Assembly (NCBI RefSeq): GCF_020554865.1
Contig: NZ_JAJCIC010000026.1
Span: forward strand, 1-64,000
Origin: Lacrimispora sp. 210928-DFI.3.58
Lineage (GTDB): Bacteria; Bacillota; Clostridia; Lachnospirales; Lachnospiraceae
DNA length: 64,000 bases
Direction of reading: 5' to 3'
Numbering within the stretch: the stretch's first letter is position 1; the number at the start of each line of letters is the position of its first letter. The notes beneath the pieces are model-generated. The model searched no databases. It saw only the letters and a list, made by a program, of their open reading frames with translations, and had not been told where the DNA came from. The translations under genes were made by a program, and so were the position numbers. Positions 10,922 through 19,472 of this stretch are shown piece after piece.

Positions 10922-12091
10922 CTATTTCTTCTTTCTTATACCTACAAGATCCAAACCTCTTACTATAACAGCTTGGGCAATTTGTACATTATTTTTACAT
11001 CCGTATCTTTCCTGCATCCACTGTTTATTGGGATATAATGTGTGCAGCATATCGTTTTTGCTGTCATACAGCGCCATCTGGAATCTCAGGAACTGTAATT
11101 TGCTAAACTTTCTTTCCTGAGGATGGGGCAACCCCACTTTTCCAAGCATCACTAACAATTTGTCTGTGCTTTTCGATTTAAGCTCATCAAATACCCATTG
11201 TGGAACCTTTGTTCCAAATAATACAGTTGGAATAAAAAGACTCAAATAAGTAGATTTACAAACATGGGTATTTTTTACCTTTTTAATAAAAAGTTTCCAA
11301 TCAATATCATTATGGGCAACAATTCTGTCCACATCCATATGGAGCCTGAGACCAGGCGCACGTACATAAGAATGCTTTGCCGTATGGATGCAAACCTGAA
11401 GTAAATTATCTTCCTTAGAAAGAACATGCACTTTAGTCCCCTCTGGGACAAATGATCTGTCAATAAAACCATCTGTGTCCGGCTCCACATCGGGACGAAT
11501 CCATCGTCCATCTATAGCTCTCCAAGACAATTCAAACCACATTTTATCTCCATCCGGCATGGTAAAATAATATTCTGAGGATCCATGACGATAGGCATCA
11601 TCCAACTTTTCTGCCTCAAAAGCACTTCTAAACTTAAACACAAATCCGTTCTTTACTAGAACCTCATGGGCCTTATAAAAGTGTTTTTTCTTAATAAGAG
11701 AATCTATATCCTCCATCGGACATTTAACAGCTTCGCTTACCATGCTGATCATTATACCACCATTTTTTAAAACGACCATGGGAATCCCTTGGTCATCCAT
11801 AATTGTGCATATTTCTTTCGCCTTTTCTTTTAAAAATTCCTGTCGGTACTTCTGTTTCTCATACTCTTTCTTCCATTCATCCGGCAAATTAAGCCCTAAT
11901 GAATAGGCATATGCGCCAACTACACCATCTAATTCATGCTCATGGCATACATTAAAAAAGGCATTTTTATCTACTTTATTGAATCTATTTATAATTTGTT
12001 GTGCTTCATCTTGTCCATGGACTTCTTTCGCCATGTCAAGCATCAACTTAAATTTTTCATCACTAAGAAAATCAAATAATTTATAATTCAT
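10922..12091 (-). CDS. NTP_transf_5-family putative nucleotidyltransferase
   Basis: This 389-aa soluble protein resembles the uncharacterised nucleotidyltransferase family (NTP_transf_5, PF14907). It has a helical N-terminus, then VVLKNGGIMISMVSEAVKCPMEDIDSLIKKKHF, where VLKNGG with the following D-x-D (PMEDIDS) fits the minimal nucleotidyltransferase G-x(n)-DxD motif, and later LLQVCIHTAKHSYVRAPGLRLHMDVDRIVAH. A TTG start at 12109 is possible, but the ATG at 12091 lies 10 nt after AAGGA and is preferred. Family members occur in capsule and some RiPP clusters; the reaction is not established. Here it sits with two kinase-like genes, suggesting transfer of a phospho- or nucleotidyl group to a sugar or lipid intermediate (inference). 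Confidence 0.7.
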   Translation of the reverse strand: MNYKLFDFLSDEKFKLMLDMAKEVHGQDEAQQIINRFNKVDKNAFFNVCHEHELDGVVGAYAYSLGLNLPDEWKKEYEKQKYRQEFLKEKAKEICTIMDDQGIPMVVLKNGGIMISMVSEAVKCPMEDIDSLIKKKHFYKAHEVLVKNGFVFKFRSAFEAEKLDDAYRHGSSEYYFTMPDGDKMWFELSWRAIDGRWIRPDVEPDTDGFIDRSFVPEGTKVHVLSKEDNLLQVCIHTAKHSYVRAPGLRLHMDVDRIVAHNDIDWKLFIKKVKNTHVCKSTYLSLFIPTVLFGTKVPQWVFDELKSKSTDKLLVMLGKVGLPHPQERKFSKLQFLRFQMALYDSKNDMLHTLYPNKQWMQERYGCKNNVQIAQAVIVRGLDLVGIRKKK

Positions 12092-12118
12092 AGTCTTACA
12101 TTCCTTCAATGTGTATAT

Positions 12119-12187
12119 TTAATTACAGCAAATATGCTTCAGCCAACATGCCAACCATAATTTTCCCTTTTGCTTTTGCTTATCCAT
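12119..12187 (-). CDS. 22-codon ORF with strong RBS (possible small peptide)
   Basis: An AGGAG sits 6 nt before an ATG that opens a 22-codon frame, MDKQKQKGKLWLACWLKHICC plus a final N, ending in TAA. The peptide is basic at the N-terminus, then hydrophobic and cysteine-rich (three Cys, two Trp). It lies in the gap between the APH-like kinase and the nucleotidyltransferase gene. The RBS is better than those of several neighbours, which argues for translation. It could be a leader peptide coupling translation to the next gene, a small membrane-associated peptide, or chance. No homologue is recognised. Confidence 0.4.
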   Translation of the reverse strand: MDKQKQKGKLWLACWLKHICCN

Positions 12188-12226
12188 TAATTTCTCCTTT
12201 TTCTTTACGGATACATTTATAACCTC

Positions 12227-13276
12227 TCAAGTCCCCATTCTTTCAATATATTTATTCAATTGCAATAGGTATTTCTCAAACTGTTCTTCTCCAAAATTCC
12301 CAGGCAAATTATTCAATTCAGTTAGTTGAAATATCAAATCTTCAAACAAAACAACTACTCGTTCAGTGATGTCTATCTTATTTTTAAAATAAGCATCTAA
12401 ACCGCCAGGACGTAAATTGTCATAAAGAACCGCCTTATCATACCAACAGCTCCTGACTCCCCATGACTCCCAATCTATGATAAATACTTTCTCCGTCTTA
12501 TTTTCAACCCATATGTTGCCTGCTTGCAGATCCCCATGTGAAAAGGATATTGGAATCTCATCCTCTATTTTGATTTTTTCAAATGTGGAAATAATTTTTT
12601 GCAAACATTCTTTATCTTTTACTTTATCAGTAGCCAGCTCCTCTGTTTTTCTTTTCAGTTTTCTTACATACGTTTTACTATCAATTACATCCGCCTGTGA
12701 TGCCATATAGGCACAAAGCTGATTATAAGCCATGTCTCTATATTTCTGAAATCCATCACCTATTCTCGCCAATGGCCTTCCATCAATAATTATCTCCTTG
12801 TATCCTTTTTCCGAAAAACTAAGCAATCTTGGAACAAAAGAGGGCAATGAATCCTTTCCTCTAAACTCAATTTCATGCCTCAAATCCGAAGCGCAAAAAC
12901 CGTCTTTTATGATGACATCTACTGTCTGCTTCTTAAAATCAAAAATCCTATATTTTTTGTTACATGGATAAATTAATATATCATTATTGATTTTTCCTCT
13001 GACTTCTATCGCTCTGTCAGATAAAATCCCCCTACTTAACATACAAAGATTGACATACATTAGAACAATTATTTTCTTAAATATATTGGATCGAACAGAA
13101 TACTCACAAAGAAGGTATCCTTTCACATTTGAAGATGGCTTTTGGGAAACAATGGCATTCAATTTAGGATATATGTACAGCTTAGTCGTTTCAGTTCCAT
13201 CTGCATAGAAGGAGCTTAATGTCTTTCTATTAATTTCATAGAAATTCTCTCTTTTTAGCATTTCTGATATTTTCAC
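12227..13276 (-). CDS. APH/choline-kinase-like phosphotransferase
   Basis: This 349-aa protein has the Brenner motif of aminoglycoside phosphotransferase/choline kinase proteins, ISFSHGDLQAGNIWV (H-x-D-x4-N, catalytic Asp and Mg-binding Asn), followed by the second metal site FIIDWESWG. The N-terminal half is a degenerate kinase lobe. In polysaccharide clusters such proteins phosphorylate sugars or polyol/choline-type substituents. Its ATG overlaps the end of the GT2 remnant. Together with the P-loop kinase at 13715 and the nucleotidyltransferase at 10922 it forms a three-enzyme phosphotransfer group. The substrate is unknown. Confidence 0.72.
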   Translation of the reverse strand: MKISEMLKRENFYEINRKTLSSFYADGTETTKLYIYPKLNAIVSQKPSSNVKGYLLCEYSVRSNIFKKIIVLMYVNLCMLSRGILSDRAIEVRGKINNDILIYPCNKKYRIFDFKKQTVDVIIKDGFCASDLRHEIEFRGKDSLPSFVPRLLSFSEKGYKEIIIDGRPLARIGDGFQKYRDMAYNQLCAYMASQADVIDSKTYVRKLKRKTEELATDKVKDKECLQKIISTFEKIKIEDEIPISFSHGDLQAGNIWVENKTEKVFIIDWESWGVRSCWYDKAVLYDNLRPGGLDAYFKNKIDITERVVVLFEDLIFQLTELNNLPGNFGEEQFEKYLLQLNKYIERMGT

Positions 13277-13737
13277 AGCTTTTCCACCTTATGATTTCGG
13301 ATATTCAATATCTTTAATATTGGCCTGACTTTGTCAATAACTGACTTCCGAATTCTTATAATATTGGCCATAATTGGATTTGCACCATACTTAATTGAAA
13401 TATTTTTAACTTCGGTTATCGTTCTCTTTCGATATTTCATATTTGTACCGCCCAGGCGATACACAGCCAGGGCTTTATCAATGTATTTAACTCTTGCTCC
13501 TCCTCTATAAAAACGAAGCAACAGTTCATAATCCATTGAACATTTATAATTCTTATCGAATATACCGTAGCGATTGTAAGCAGCCTTTGTAACAAATGTA
13601 GAAGGATGAACCATAACCAATCCGTACTTCATTCCATGCAAGTCTTTCTGTGCGCGAAGTATATGTTGATTTACTCCCTTTTCATCACATACGATGGCAT
13701 GTCCATAATAAACATTATGTTTCCCATCCCATTCGCT
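13273..13737 (-). pseudogene. GT2-family glycosyltransferase, 5'-truncated remnant
   Basis: The frame matches only the C-terminal half of a GT2 (GT-A) enzyme: YYGHAIVCDEKGVNQHI, VHPSTFVTKAAYNRYGIFD and the acceptor-side motif CSMDYELLLRFYRGG, ending KVEKL. The N-terminal nucleotide-binding domain with its DxD, normally about 100-120 residues, is missing. Recognisable homology begins at about 13737, inside the 3' end of the thymidylate-kinase-like gene, which looks like a recombination junction. An ATG exists further upstream in frame (13782), but those residues belong to the overlapping kinase gene region and do not resemble GT2. It is unlikely to be catalytically active. Confidence 0.7.
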
Positions 13738-14356
13738 CCTTAATAACAGAAAAAACAGTATCAATGGATGATGTCGCATCAATCACATAATCCCACCTAT
13801 TGTTTTTTAGTTCCTTCATATACCAATTAATGCGCTCTTGACGGACTTCGATTTTTTCGGGAAAAGGTTCTTCTTTTAGCGTGCTTCTGTACATGGATTC
13901 CTCGGCTGGGATAAACAAACAAAGCGCTGGCCTCGGTTTTACCATCGTTTTTAATGTCAGCTTCCACCAGACGCCTTTTTCAAAATCATATTCTGGATAT
14001 TTCATTTTAAAATCAATATAGGTATCCCATATATAGCGGTCGCATATTATGGTTCTTCCGATTCCCATCAGCCTCAAGCCGATGGAATAAAATAGCCATA
14101 AATCCATTAACGATCCTAAAAACAATATTTTTCTTTTCATTGGGTTTTCATTTACTTTGGCTGAATGCGCAAGATGTTTCTCCTTGCTTGTTTCCCTTCC
14201 GCCTCTGATTATTTTTTTTACAAATTCAATTCCCGGAGTATATCCTCCTCTGCTCCACACAACCTTATAATTTTTCCCTTTTCGTTCCAGTTCTTTGCAA
14301 AGCAGCTCAATCTGTGTAGATTTTCCGCTGCAGTCTATCCCGCTAAAGCTAATCAT
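13715..14356 (-). CDS. Thymidylate-kinase-like P-loop kinase of the polysaccharide cluster
   Basis: This 213-aa protein starts MISFSGIDCSGKSTQIELLCKELE, a P-loop (GIDCSGKST) of the thymidylate kinase fold. The family's DR(Y) element appears as IICDRYIWDTYIDFKMKYPE. It is not the housekeeping Tmk: the context is a capsule operon and the lid region differs. Such paralogues are frequent in polysaccharide loci but their substrates are undefined. The start overlaps the upstream GT4 stop by 4 bp (ATGA), indicating coupling. Its 3' end overlaps the truncated GT2 frame, so its C-terminus may have been altered by the same recombination. Confidence 0.75.
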   Translation of the reverse strand: MISFSGIDCSGKSTQIELLCKELERKGKNYKVVWSRGGYTPGIEFVKKIIRGGRETSKEKHLAHSAKVNENPMKRKILFLGSLMDLWLFYSIGLRLMGIGRTIICDRYIWDTYIDFKMKYPEYDFEKGVWWKLTLKTMVKPRPALCLFIPAEESMYRSTLKEEPFPEKIEVRQERINWYMKELKNNRWDYVIDATSSIDTVFSVIKERMGWET

Positions 14357-15546
14357 TTTACCAATTCCTCATAGAATGCAATATACTTTTCAAAACAAAT
14401 TCCCTTTTCATATTTCGCTGCCTGTGCTAAACATGCCTCTTTTTCTTTATATTTTGCTGTGTTGATATCGTCCAGCATAGTATGCTCGTCAAATGCCTTT
14501 AAAACAACTCCGCATGAATCATTCACACACTCTGCTATTGCCGTTCTGTCGATCACCAGAACAGGAGTCCCACATGCCAAAGCTTCCACAGTAGTCAATC
14601 CTTGCGTTTCTTCGCATGAAAAATTGAGATATACATCGGACTCCGTATAGATTTCGGCAAGCTCTTGCTGGTTATTTGTATGTTCAATATGCAATGTATT
14701 TTGGGGAAGAGCTTCCCCACGCAAGTTGCCTACCATTACCAACTGGTAAGAATCATCCAGCATTTCTGACAATTTATAATACTCTGCCAACCCCTTTCTA
14801 TCTGACCATGCATTAGCGACAGATAACAGCACTGTTTTATTTTCCAGATGATACTTTCCTCTAAAATTTCCCTGTGATGGCTTAAAAGTCCTAAGATCTA
14901 TACCACTCTCGATAACTCTTACCGGATACTCGTATAAAAAAGAAGCCTCAACCTGGCCTTTCAGCCATATGGATGGGGTTACTATGTATAAATTTGGTAT
15001 CTTTGTAAATAACTCTTTTTTCTTTTTAAAATTCCCCCTTGAATTATCCACCAAATTGCATGTCGGATAATTTGTTTTTTGCGGACACCTAAAGCAACCT
15101 GTTTTCCACTTATCACAGCCAATGTAGTCAGAGCATGTGCAATGTCCGGTAAACGGCCAGCAATCGTGCAACGTCCATATAATTGGTTTTCCGCAAGTTT
15201 TGAAATATTCAAAAAGCAGTTTGATATTAATGTAATATCCGTGAAGATTATGTAAATGAATAATATCCGGGTTAAACTCCTCGACTTTGTGAATAAATTC
15301 TTTTGTTGCTCCCGCCGAATAGAATCCCGTATTGTCAAATACTCTTGACCCCAGGACATGAATATAAATATCAAAAGAGTTTCCTATCCTTATGGCATAT
15401 TTCTGATAATTATCAGGCACGGTATCCCTACCATATCCAATTTTACATTGTCCACCATTTTCTGTGATTATATCTGCTATATCTGTACAGATTCGTCCGT
15501 GGCTTCCTCTGCCACAGGTTTCATTAATAAATAGAACTTTCATCAT
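14353..15546 (-). CDS. GT4-family glycosyltransferase (WcaL-like)
   Basis: This 397-aa GT-B enzyme starts MKVLFINETCGRGSHGRICTDIA and has IIHLHNLHGYYIN, then WTLHDCWPFTGHCTCSDYIGCDKWKTGCFRCPQ, the cysteine-rich element of this GT4 subgroup. The C-terminal domain has SVANAWSDRKG and SCEETQGLTTVEALACGTPVLV (E-x7-E type). It is paralogous to the 5714-6931 protein. Both ends overlap neighbours by 4 bp, so it is co-translated with the upstream GT4 and the downstream kinase. It is cytosolic at the membrane face; the sugar is unknown. Confidence 0.85.
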   Translation of the reverse strand: MMKVLFINETCGRGSHGRICTDIADIITENGGQCKIGYGRDTVPDNYQKYAIRIGNSFDIYIHVLGSRVFDNTGFYSAGATKEFIHKVEEFNPDIIHLHNLHGYYINIKLLFEYFKTCGKPIIWTLHDCWPFTGHCTCSDYIGCDKWKTGCFRCPQKTNYPTCNLVDNSRGNFKKKKELFTKIPNLYIVTPSIWLKGQVEASFLYEYPVRVIESGIDLRTFKPSQGNFRGKYHLENKTVLLSVANAWSDRKGLAEYYKLSEMLDDSYQLVMVGNLRGEALPQNTLHIEHTNNQQELAEIYTESDVYLNFSCEETQGLTTVEALACGTPVLVIDRTAIAECVNDSCGVVLKAFDEHTMLDDINTAKYKEKEACLAQAAKYEKGICFEKYIAFYEELVK

Positions 15547-16694
15547 CCTATTACCTTCTGAAAGAGTTCTTTATATTTCTTTTCAATCACTGTAAAAGCA
15601 TAGTGTTCTTCAGCCACTTTTCTTGCTTTTTCTTGATATTTTTTCAATTTATTGTTATCTTCATAAAGTCCCAATATTTTCTCAGCCAGTTCTTCTTTTT
15701 TCCCAGTAATGACAGTTTCACCTATCTCATATTTCGTAATTAACTCATATAAATCATCGTGTTCGGTTCCTATTCCAATAATCGCTTGACCGCATGCCAT
15801 CATACTATATGTCTTACTCGGCATAAATAAATGCGCCATAGAACCTTCTTGGGATACAATGGCAACATCACCACATGCTATAGAATGGGGAAACATTTCC
15901 TCTGACTGAAGTGGGAAAAGCTTTATATTTTGACAATTATTCTTTTCGATAAAAGCTTCTATTACTTCAAATTTTGATCCCTCTCCTATAAACACAAAGC
16001 AAATATTCTTTCTATTTTCTAAACTTTTCGCAGCATCAAGAATAAGTTCTATATTATGCCCCATTCCCATCTTACCAGAATACAGAACAATAAACTTATC
16101 TGTTAAGCCGTGTGCAATTGCAAACTTGTTATTCCATTTACTTATTGGCTTTAATCTATTAATATCAGCCGCTATTGGTATTACTTTAATATTAATCGGA
16201 CTTTTCAGCCCGGCGTTCATGGATTTTGCAACTACATTCCCAATTGTAAGTACCTGATCAATTTTTTTGTAATTTCTGCTGTTCCATCCGTTCCAAATAT
16301 CGCATATAAATCTGGCCATGGGATCATGCAGTGCTGATTCAATCACTTGCGGGTACAAATCCCAATTCATATAAATAAACGGTGCATGAAATGTCTTTTT
16401 TAATTTAAGTCCCACATAGGAATTAATTGGCGGATTAGAAATAGCAAAAATCATATCATATTTATTTGATTTGTTATTTTTCATCCATTTTCTCATAAAT
16501 AGATAATGCTTTGCCCAGCAGATTAACCTGGATTTAAGGCTTCTTGAATCATGTCCTGGTGAATGGATTACATTCCCCTTTACCTCGCTTCCTGTTATGA
16601 TATCAATATACACATCTTTTCCCAATGCGTTTGTTAATGTATCTACATACCATTGTGGAATTACTTGTGCAACAATAAGAACTTTTTTTGTCAT
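15543..16694 (-). CDS. GT4-family glycosyltransferase
   Basis: This 383-aa GT-B protein starts MTKKVLIVAQVIPQWYVDTLTNAL at an ATG with AAAGGTG upstream; a longer in-frame start at 16733 would overlap the preceding gene and is rejected. Motifs seen are FIYMNWDLYPQVIE, VLYSGKMGMGHNIELILDAAK, FIGEGSKFEVIEAF and the C-terminal FMPSKTYSMMACGQAIIGIG, the WbuB/WecA-like GT4 subgroup in which K-x-x-x-x-M replaces the usual Glu pair. WbuB-type enzymes act on FucNAc-type sugars, which would fit the deoxyamino-sugar genes of this operon, but this is only suggestive. Confidence 0.83.
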   Translation of the reverse strand: MTKKVLIVAQVIPQWYVDTLTNALGKDVYIDIITGSEVKGNVIHSPGHDSRSLKSRLICWAKHYLFMRKWMKNNKSNKYDMIFAISNPPINSYVGLKLKKTFHAPFIYMNWDLYPQVIESALHDPMARFICDIWNGWNSRNYKKIDQVLTIGNVVAKSMNAGLKSPINIKVIPIAADINRLKPISKWNNKFAIAHGLTDKFIVLYSGKMGMGHNIELILDAAKSLENRKNICFVFIGEGSKFEVIEAFIEKNNCQNIKLFPLQSEEMFPHSIACGDVAIVSQEGSMAHLFMPSKTYSMMACGQAIIGIGTEHDDLYELITKYEIGETVITGKKEELAEKILGLYEDNNKLKKYQEKARKVAEEHYAFTVIEKKYKELFQKVIG

Positions 16695-16704
16695 GCTTTC
16701 ACCT

Positions 16705-17857
16705 TTATTTAGCCATTGCTTTCTCATACACATCTAATATGTGACTGGTCATTACATCGACAGTGAATTTTTTTTTGGTAGTTTCATATGCATGCTCAAT
16801 CAATTCACTATAATCCTTTCCATCCAGATAATTTTCTATTTCTTTTGCCAATGCAACATCGTCTCCGATATCTATTCCTATGCAGCAATCATCCATATCA
16901 CTGTATCCCGCAGTCTTTGTTCTAATATGTAACCTTTTCATTAAAAAACTTTCAATTGCACATATCGCAAACCCCTCTTTTTCAGAAGGCAATACCGTTA
17001 CCTCACAAAGGGATAATGCTTGTTCTGGTTTGACGAATTTTTCAAATATAAAATAATTGTCCAGCCTTTTTTCATGAATGGCCATCTTTACCTTTTTTAT
17101 GTAGTTATTTTCACCCCCCCCCAATCCCCAGCACAACTAACAACACAATCAACAGACATCCTACACAACGGCTCCTGCACCATTGATGCACCAAACATAA
17201 CTATAACATGTTGATTCATTTTTTCTCTTGGGATAAAAGAGATCGCATTTACTAAATTCAAATGTCCCTTGATGGGAGACATTCTTGCGAGTAAACCAAT
17301 TACTTTTTTATCTCCTATTTGATGTTCTTTTCTAAATTCATCAACATACTCTGCATCATATTTGTATCTTTCAGGGTGGATTCCATTATAAACAACGGAT
17401 ATCTTCTTTTCCGGAATATGCAATTTGCTCATACAAAACTTTTTTAAATCTGTGGAAACGCATATTGCTTGTTTGCCATAAAATGTTGTTTTTCTATGAT
17501 AAAATCACTAGGAATATTATCTAAATGATTAGACCACACATATGGCACTCCTGTAAATCTGCTTAAAATGTTCATATAAAATGCACAGCTTCTGTGATGG
17601 CAATGTACTATATCAATCCTATGTTTTTTAATGAATTTACAAATAATGTCTATATTTTTGATGATATTGAGAGGAGTCATGGAAAAATCTATGTATGTAA
17701 AATTGATTTTCTTTTCACAACAAAATTCTTCATGATCGTTTGTACCGGACATAAGATATACTGTATGCCCTCGTTCCACAAGATTCTCAGAGAGATCCAT
17801 AATATGAGAACCAACTCCTGAATTAGCAAAAATTTTTGACATAATTAATATATTCAT
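16705..17857 (-). pseudogene. GT4-family glycosyltransferase interrupted by two frameshifts
   Basis: Three consecutive frames together make one GT4 enzyme of about 380 aa. The first (from 17857) starts MNILIMSKIFANSGVGSHIMDL. The second contains ISVVYNGIHPERY and VIGLLARMSPIKGHLNLVNA. The third contains GENNYIKKVKMA and LPSEKEGFAICAIESF (retaining-GT4 motif). The first break lies in a run of four T (coding strand) at 17501-17504: adding one T gives SDFYHRKTTFYGKQAICVSTD. The second lies at a run of nine G (17114-17122): one extra G, or two fewer, joins the frames. Both breaks are in homopolymers, so slipped-strand variation or a sequencing error are both possible. Between the glycine-rich strand and ENNYIKK there is also an apparent extra segment of about 23 residues. 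Confidence 0.8.
17114..17122 (-). repeat. G9 homopolymer (C9 on + strand) inside a GT4 gene
   Basis: Nine consecutive C on the + strand, i.e. nine G on the coding strand, lie exactly where the GT4 reading frame is lost. Counting frames, a tract of 10 (or 7) G would restore the frame between the central and C-terminal parts. Long G tracts are rare in this AT-rich cassette and are classic slipped-strand mispairing sites. Confidence 0.85.
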
Positions 17858-17861
17858 TTAG

Positions 17862-19472
17862 TTACACTCCCATCGTAGTCATCTGCTCAATTGAATCTAC
17901 TGTTATTACATTCTGCACATTTTCATATGAATACAATCCATCTTCGTTTTTAAAATAAAGACTCCGCATTCCAAGCTGCCTGGGGGCCTGAAAGTCTTTG
18001 TTTGGATTGTCTCCGATATAAAGAATCTGCTCAAACGGAAGTCTCCATCTATTCTGCATAATACGGAAAGAAATATCATTCGGCTTTCTGAATTGCATGC
18101 CACCTAACTCATCTGTAATAATAATGTCATCCACTGCGTCTTCAAGACCAAGAGCCTTTATTTTATTTTTCTGCCCCTCTACTCTTCCATCCGTGATAAT
18201 TCCGACCTTCACGCCTTTTAATCTCAAGCCGTCAATAAACTCCTTTATTCCTCCATAAAGTGTGATATCCGGTACCTGCTTCCTATAAATATCAAGGCAT
18301 TGATTCTTTCTGTCTTCCGCTCCAATTTCAGCGAGATAGGCATCAATGGCAGGTTTGCCCTCCAAAAAATAATTCCAGAGTTTTTCTTCTGCCTTTTTAT
18401 CTCCAAAATAATCGGCTATCTTCTTATATCCGCTTTTTATATACTGTTTTTCACTATAGAGGGTATCGTCAAGATCAAAAATCACTCCCTTAACCGGCTG
18501 CGTATCATCTCCTTCTGAAATGCAGACGCTCTGATCATAACGGCTATAAACAGCGCCGTTGCAGCTGCAATTCTCCTGGTATTCTATTCTTTCACCACAA
18601 AGCAATCTAAGAACAGCCTCTGCCGACCTTGCTCCTGATTTCATACTAAGCGGAGCACCTCCGCCATAACGCGGATTGATTTCGATATAATAATTATCTC
18701 CTGTATTCTTATCCTGAATAAGCTGAACAGTCATCGGACCACATGGCTTGAAACCTTCAATCAGCTTTTTACTTTCCTCTATCATGGTTTCATTCATATG
18801 AATTTTGGTCTTTAAGACTTCCCCAGCTCTTACCTGTACTCTTTCCCGTGGGGTTATATAAACAGGATTGCCGTCAAAATCGCAAAAAATATCTACCGTA
18901 AATTCTTTTCCATCTATAAACGGCTGGATGATATAATCCTCTATCTGCTGCGCATATACTGCTAATTCTATTTCATCTTCAGCTTTAAAAGCATTAATAG
19001 AACTGCTGCCATCCTTTGGCTTAATGAAGCAGGGATAAGGCCCTTTATATTTTTTATAATCATTATAGGATCCCGGTGCCTTTAAACCGCATGATTCAAA
19101 GAACTTACCTGTATTATTTTTATCTCTGCAAATGGCAATCCTATCTGGCTTACTGATAAGTACTTTCGTCCCAATTTTCTCAAAAGCTTCTATACTGTGA
19201 GACAGAACCAACAGATCTGTATCTATCGTAGGCATAACAAGATCGATCCTGTCTTTCATGCAAATATCTACCAGTTGCTGAATATATTGCGGTTCTTTCA
19301 TACCACAGACTTTTCTTGTAAAATCGCAGTATGTTAACGCCGGAGCAGTACCAGCCATATCAGCGCCATACAATTTAAGCTGGATATTCAATCTGAGCGC
19401 TGCTTGCCGGAACGCCTGAATAAGCTCAACACGTCTTCCGACACCAGTTACCAAAATGCGTATTTCTTTCAT
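17862..19472 (-). CDS. ATP-grasp ligase fused to a HAD-family hydrolase
   Basis: This 536-aa cytosolic protein has two domains. Residues about 1-310 are an ATP-grasp/CarB-like domain: MKEIRILVTGVGRRVELIQAF (pre-ATP-grasp Rossmann), PCFIKPKDGSSSINAFK, YIIQPFIDGKEFTVDIFCD and the metal-binding YYIEINPRYGGGAPLS. From about 325 a complete HAD phosphatase follows: VIFDLDDTLYSE (DxD), GIITDGR, RKPNDISF and YIGDNPNKDF. ATP-grasp proteins ligate a carboxylate to an amine or thiol; HAD domains remove phosphate. The fusion fits activation and dephosphorylation steps in making a sugar substituent such as an aminoacyl decoration. It is adjacent (0 bp) to the phosphoglycosyl transferase gene. Substrates are unknown. 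Confidence 0.85.
   Translation of the reverse strand: MKEIRILVTGVGRRVELIQAFRQAALRLNIQLKLYGADMAGTAPALTYCDFTRKVCGMKEPQYIQQLVDICMKDRIDLVMPTIDTDLLVLSHSIEAFEKIGTKVLISKPDRIAICRDKNNTGKFFESCGLKAPGSYNDYKKYKGPYPCFIKPKDGSSSINAFKAEDEIELAVYAQQIEDYIIQPFIDGKEFTVDIFCDFDGNPVYITPRERVQVRAGEVLKTKIHMNETMIEESKKLIEGFKPCGPMTVQLIQDKNTGDNYYIEINPRYGGGAPLSMKSGARSAEAVLRLLCGERIEYQENCSCNGAVYSRYDQSVCISEGDDTQPVKGVIFDLDDTLYSEKQYIKSGYKKIADYFGDKKAEEKLWNYFLEGKPAIDAYLAEIGAEDRKNQCLDIYRKQVPDITLYGGIKEFIDGLRLKGVKVGIITDGRVEGQKNKIKALGLEDAVDDIIITDELGGMQFRKPNDISFRIMQNRWRLPFEQILYIGDNPNKDFQAPRQLGMRSLYFKNEDGLYSYENVQNVITVDSIEQMTTMGV

Noticed and set aside
13273..13782. GT2 frame taken as a complete gene from its first ATG
   Set aside because: The first 15 residues come from the overlapping kinase gene in another frame and the nucleotide-binding half of GT2 is absent.
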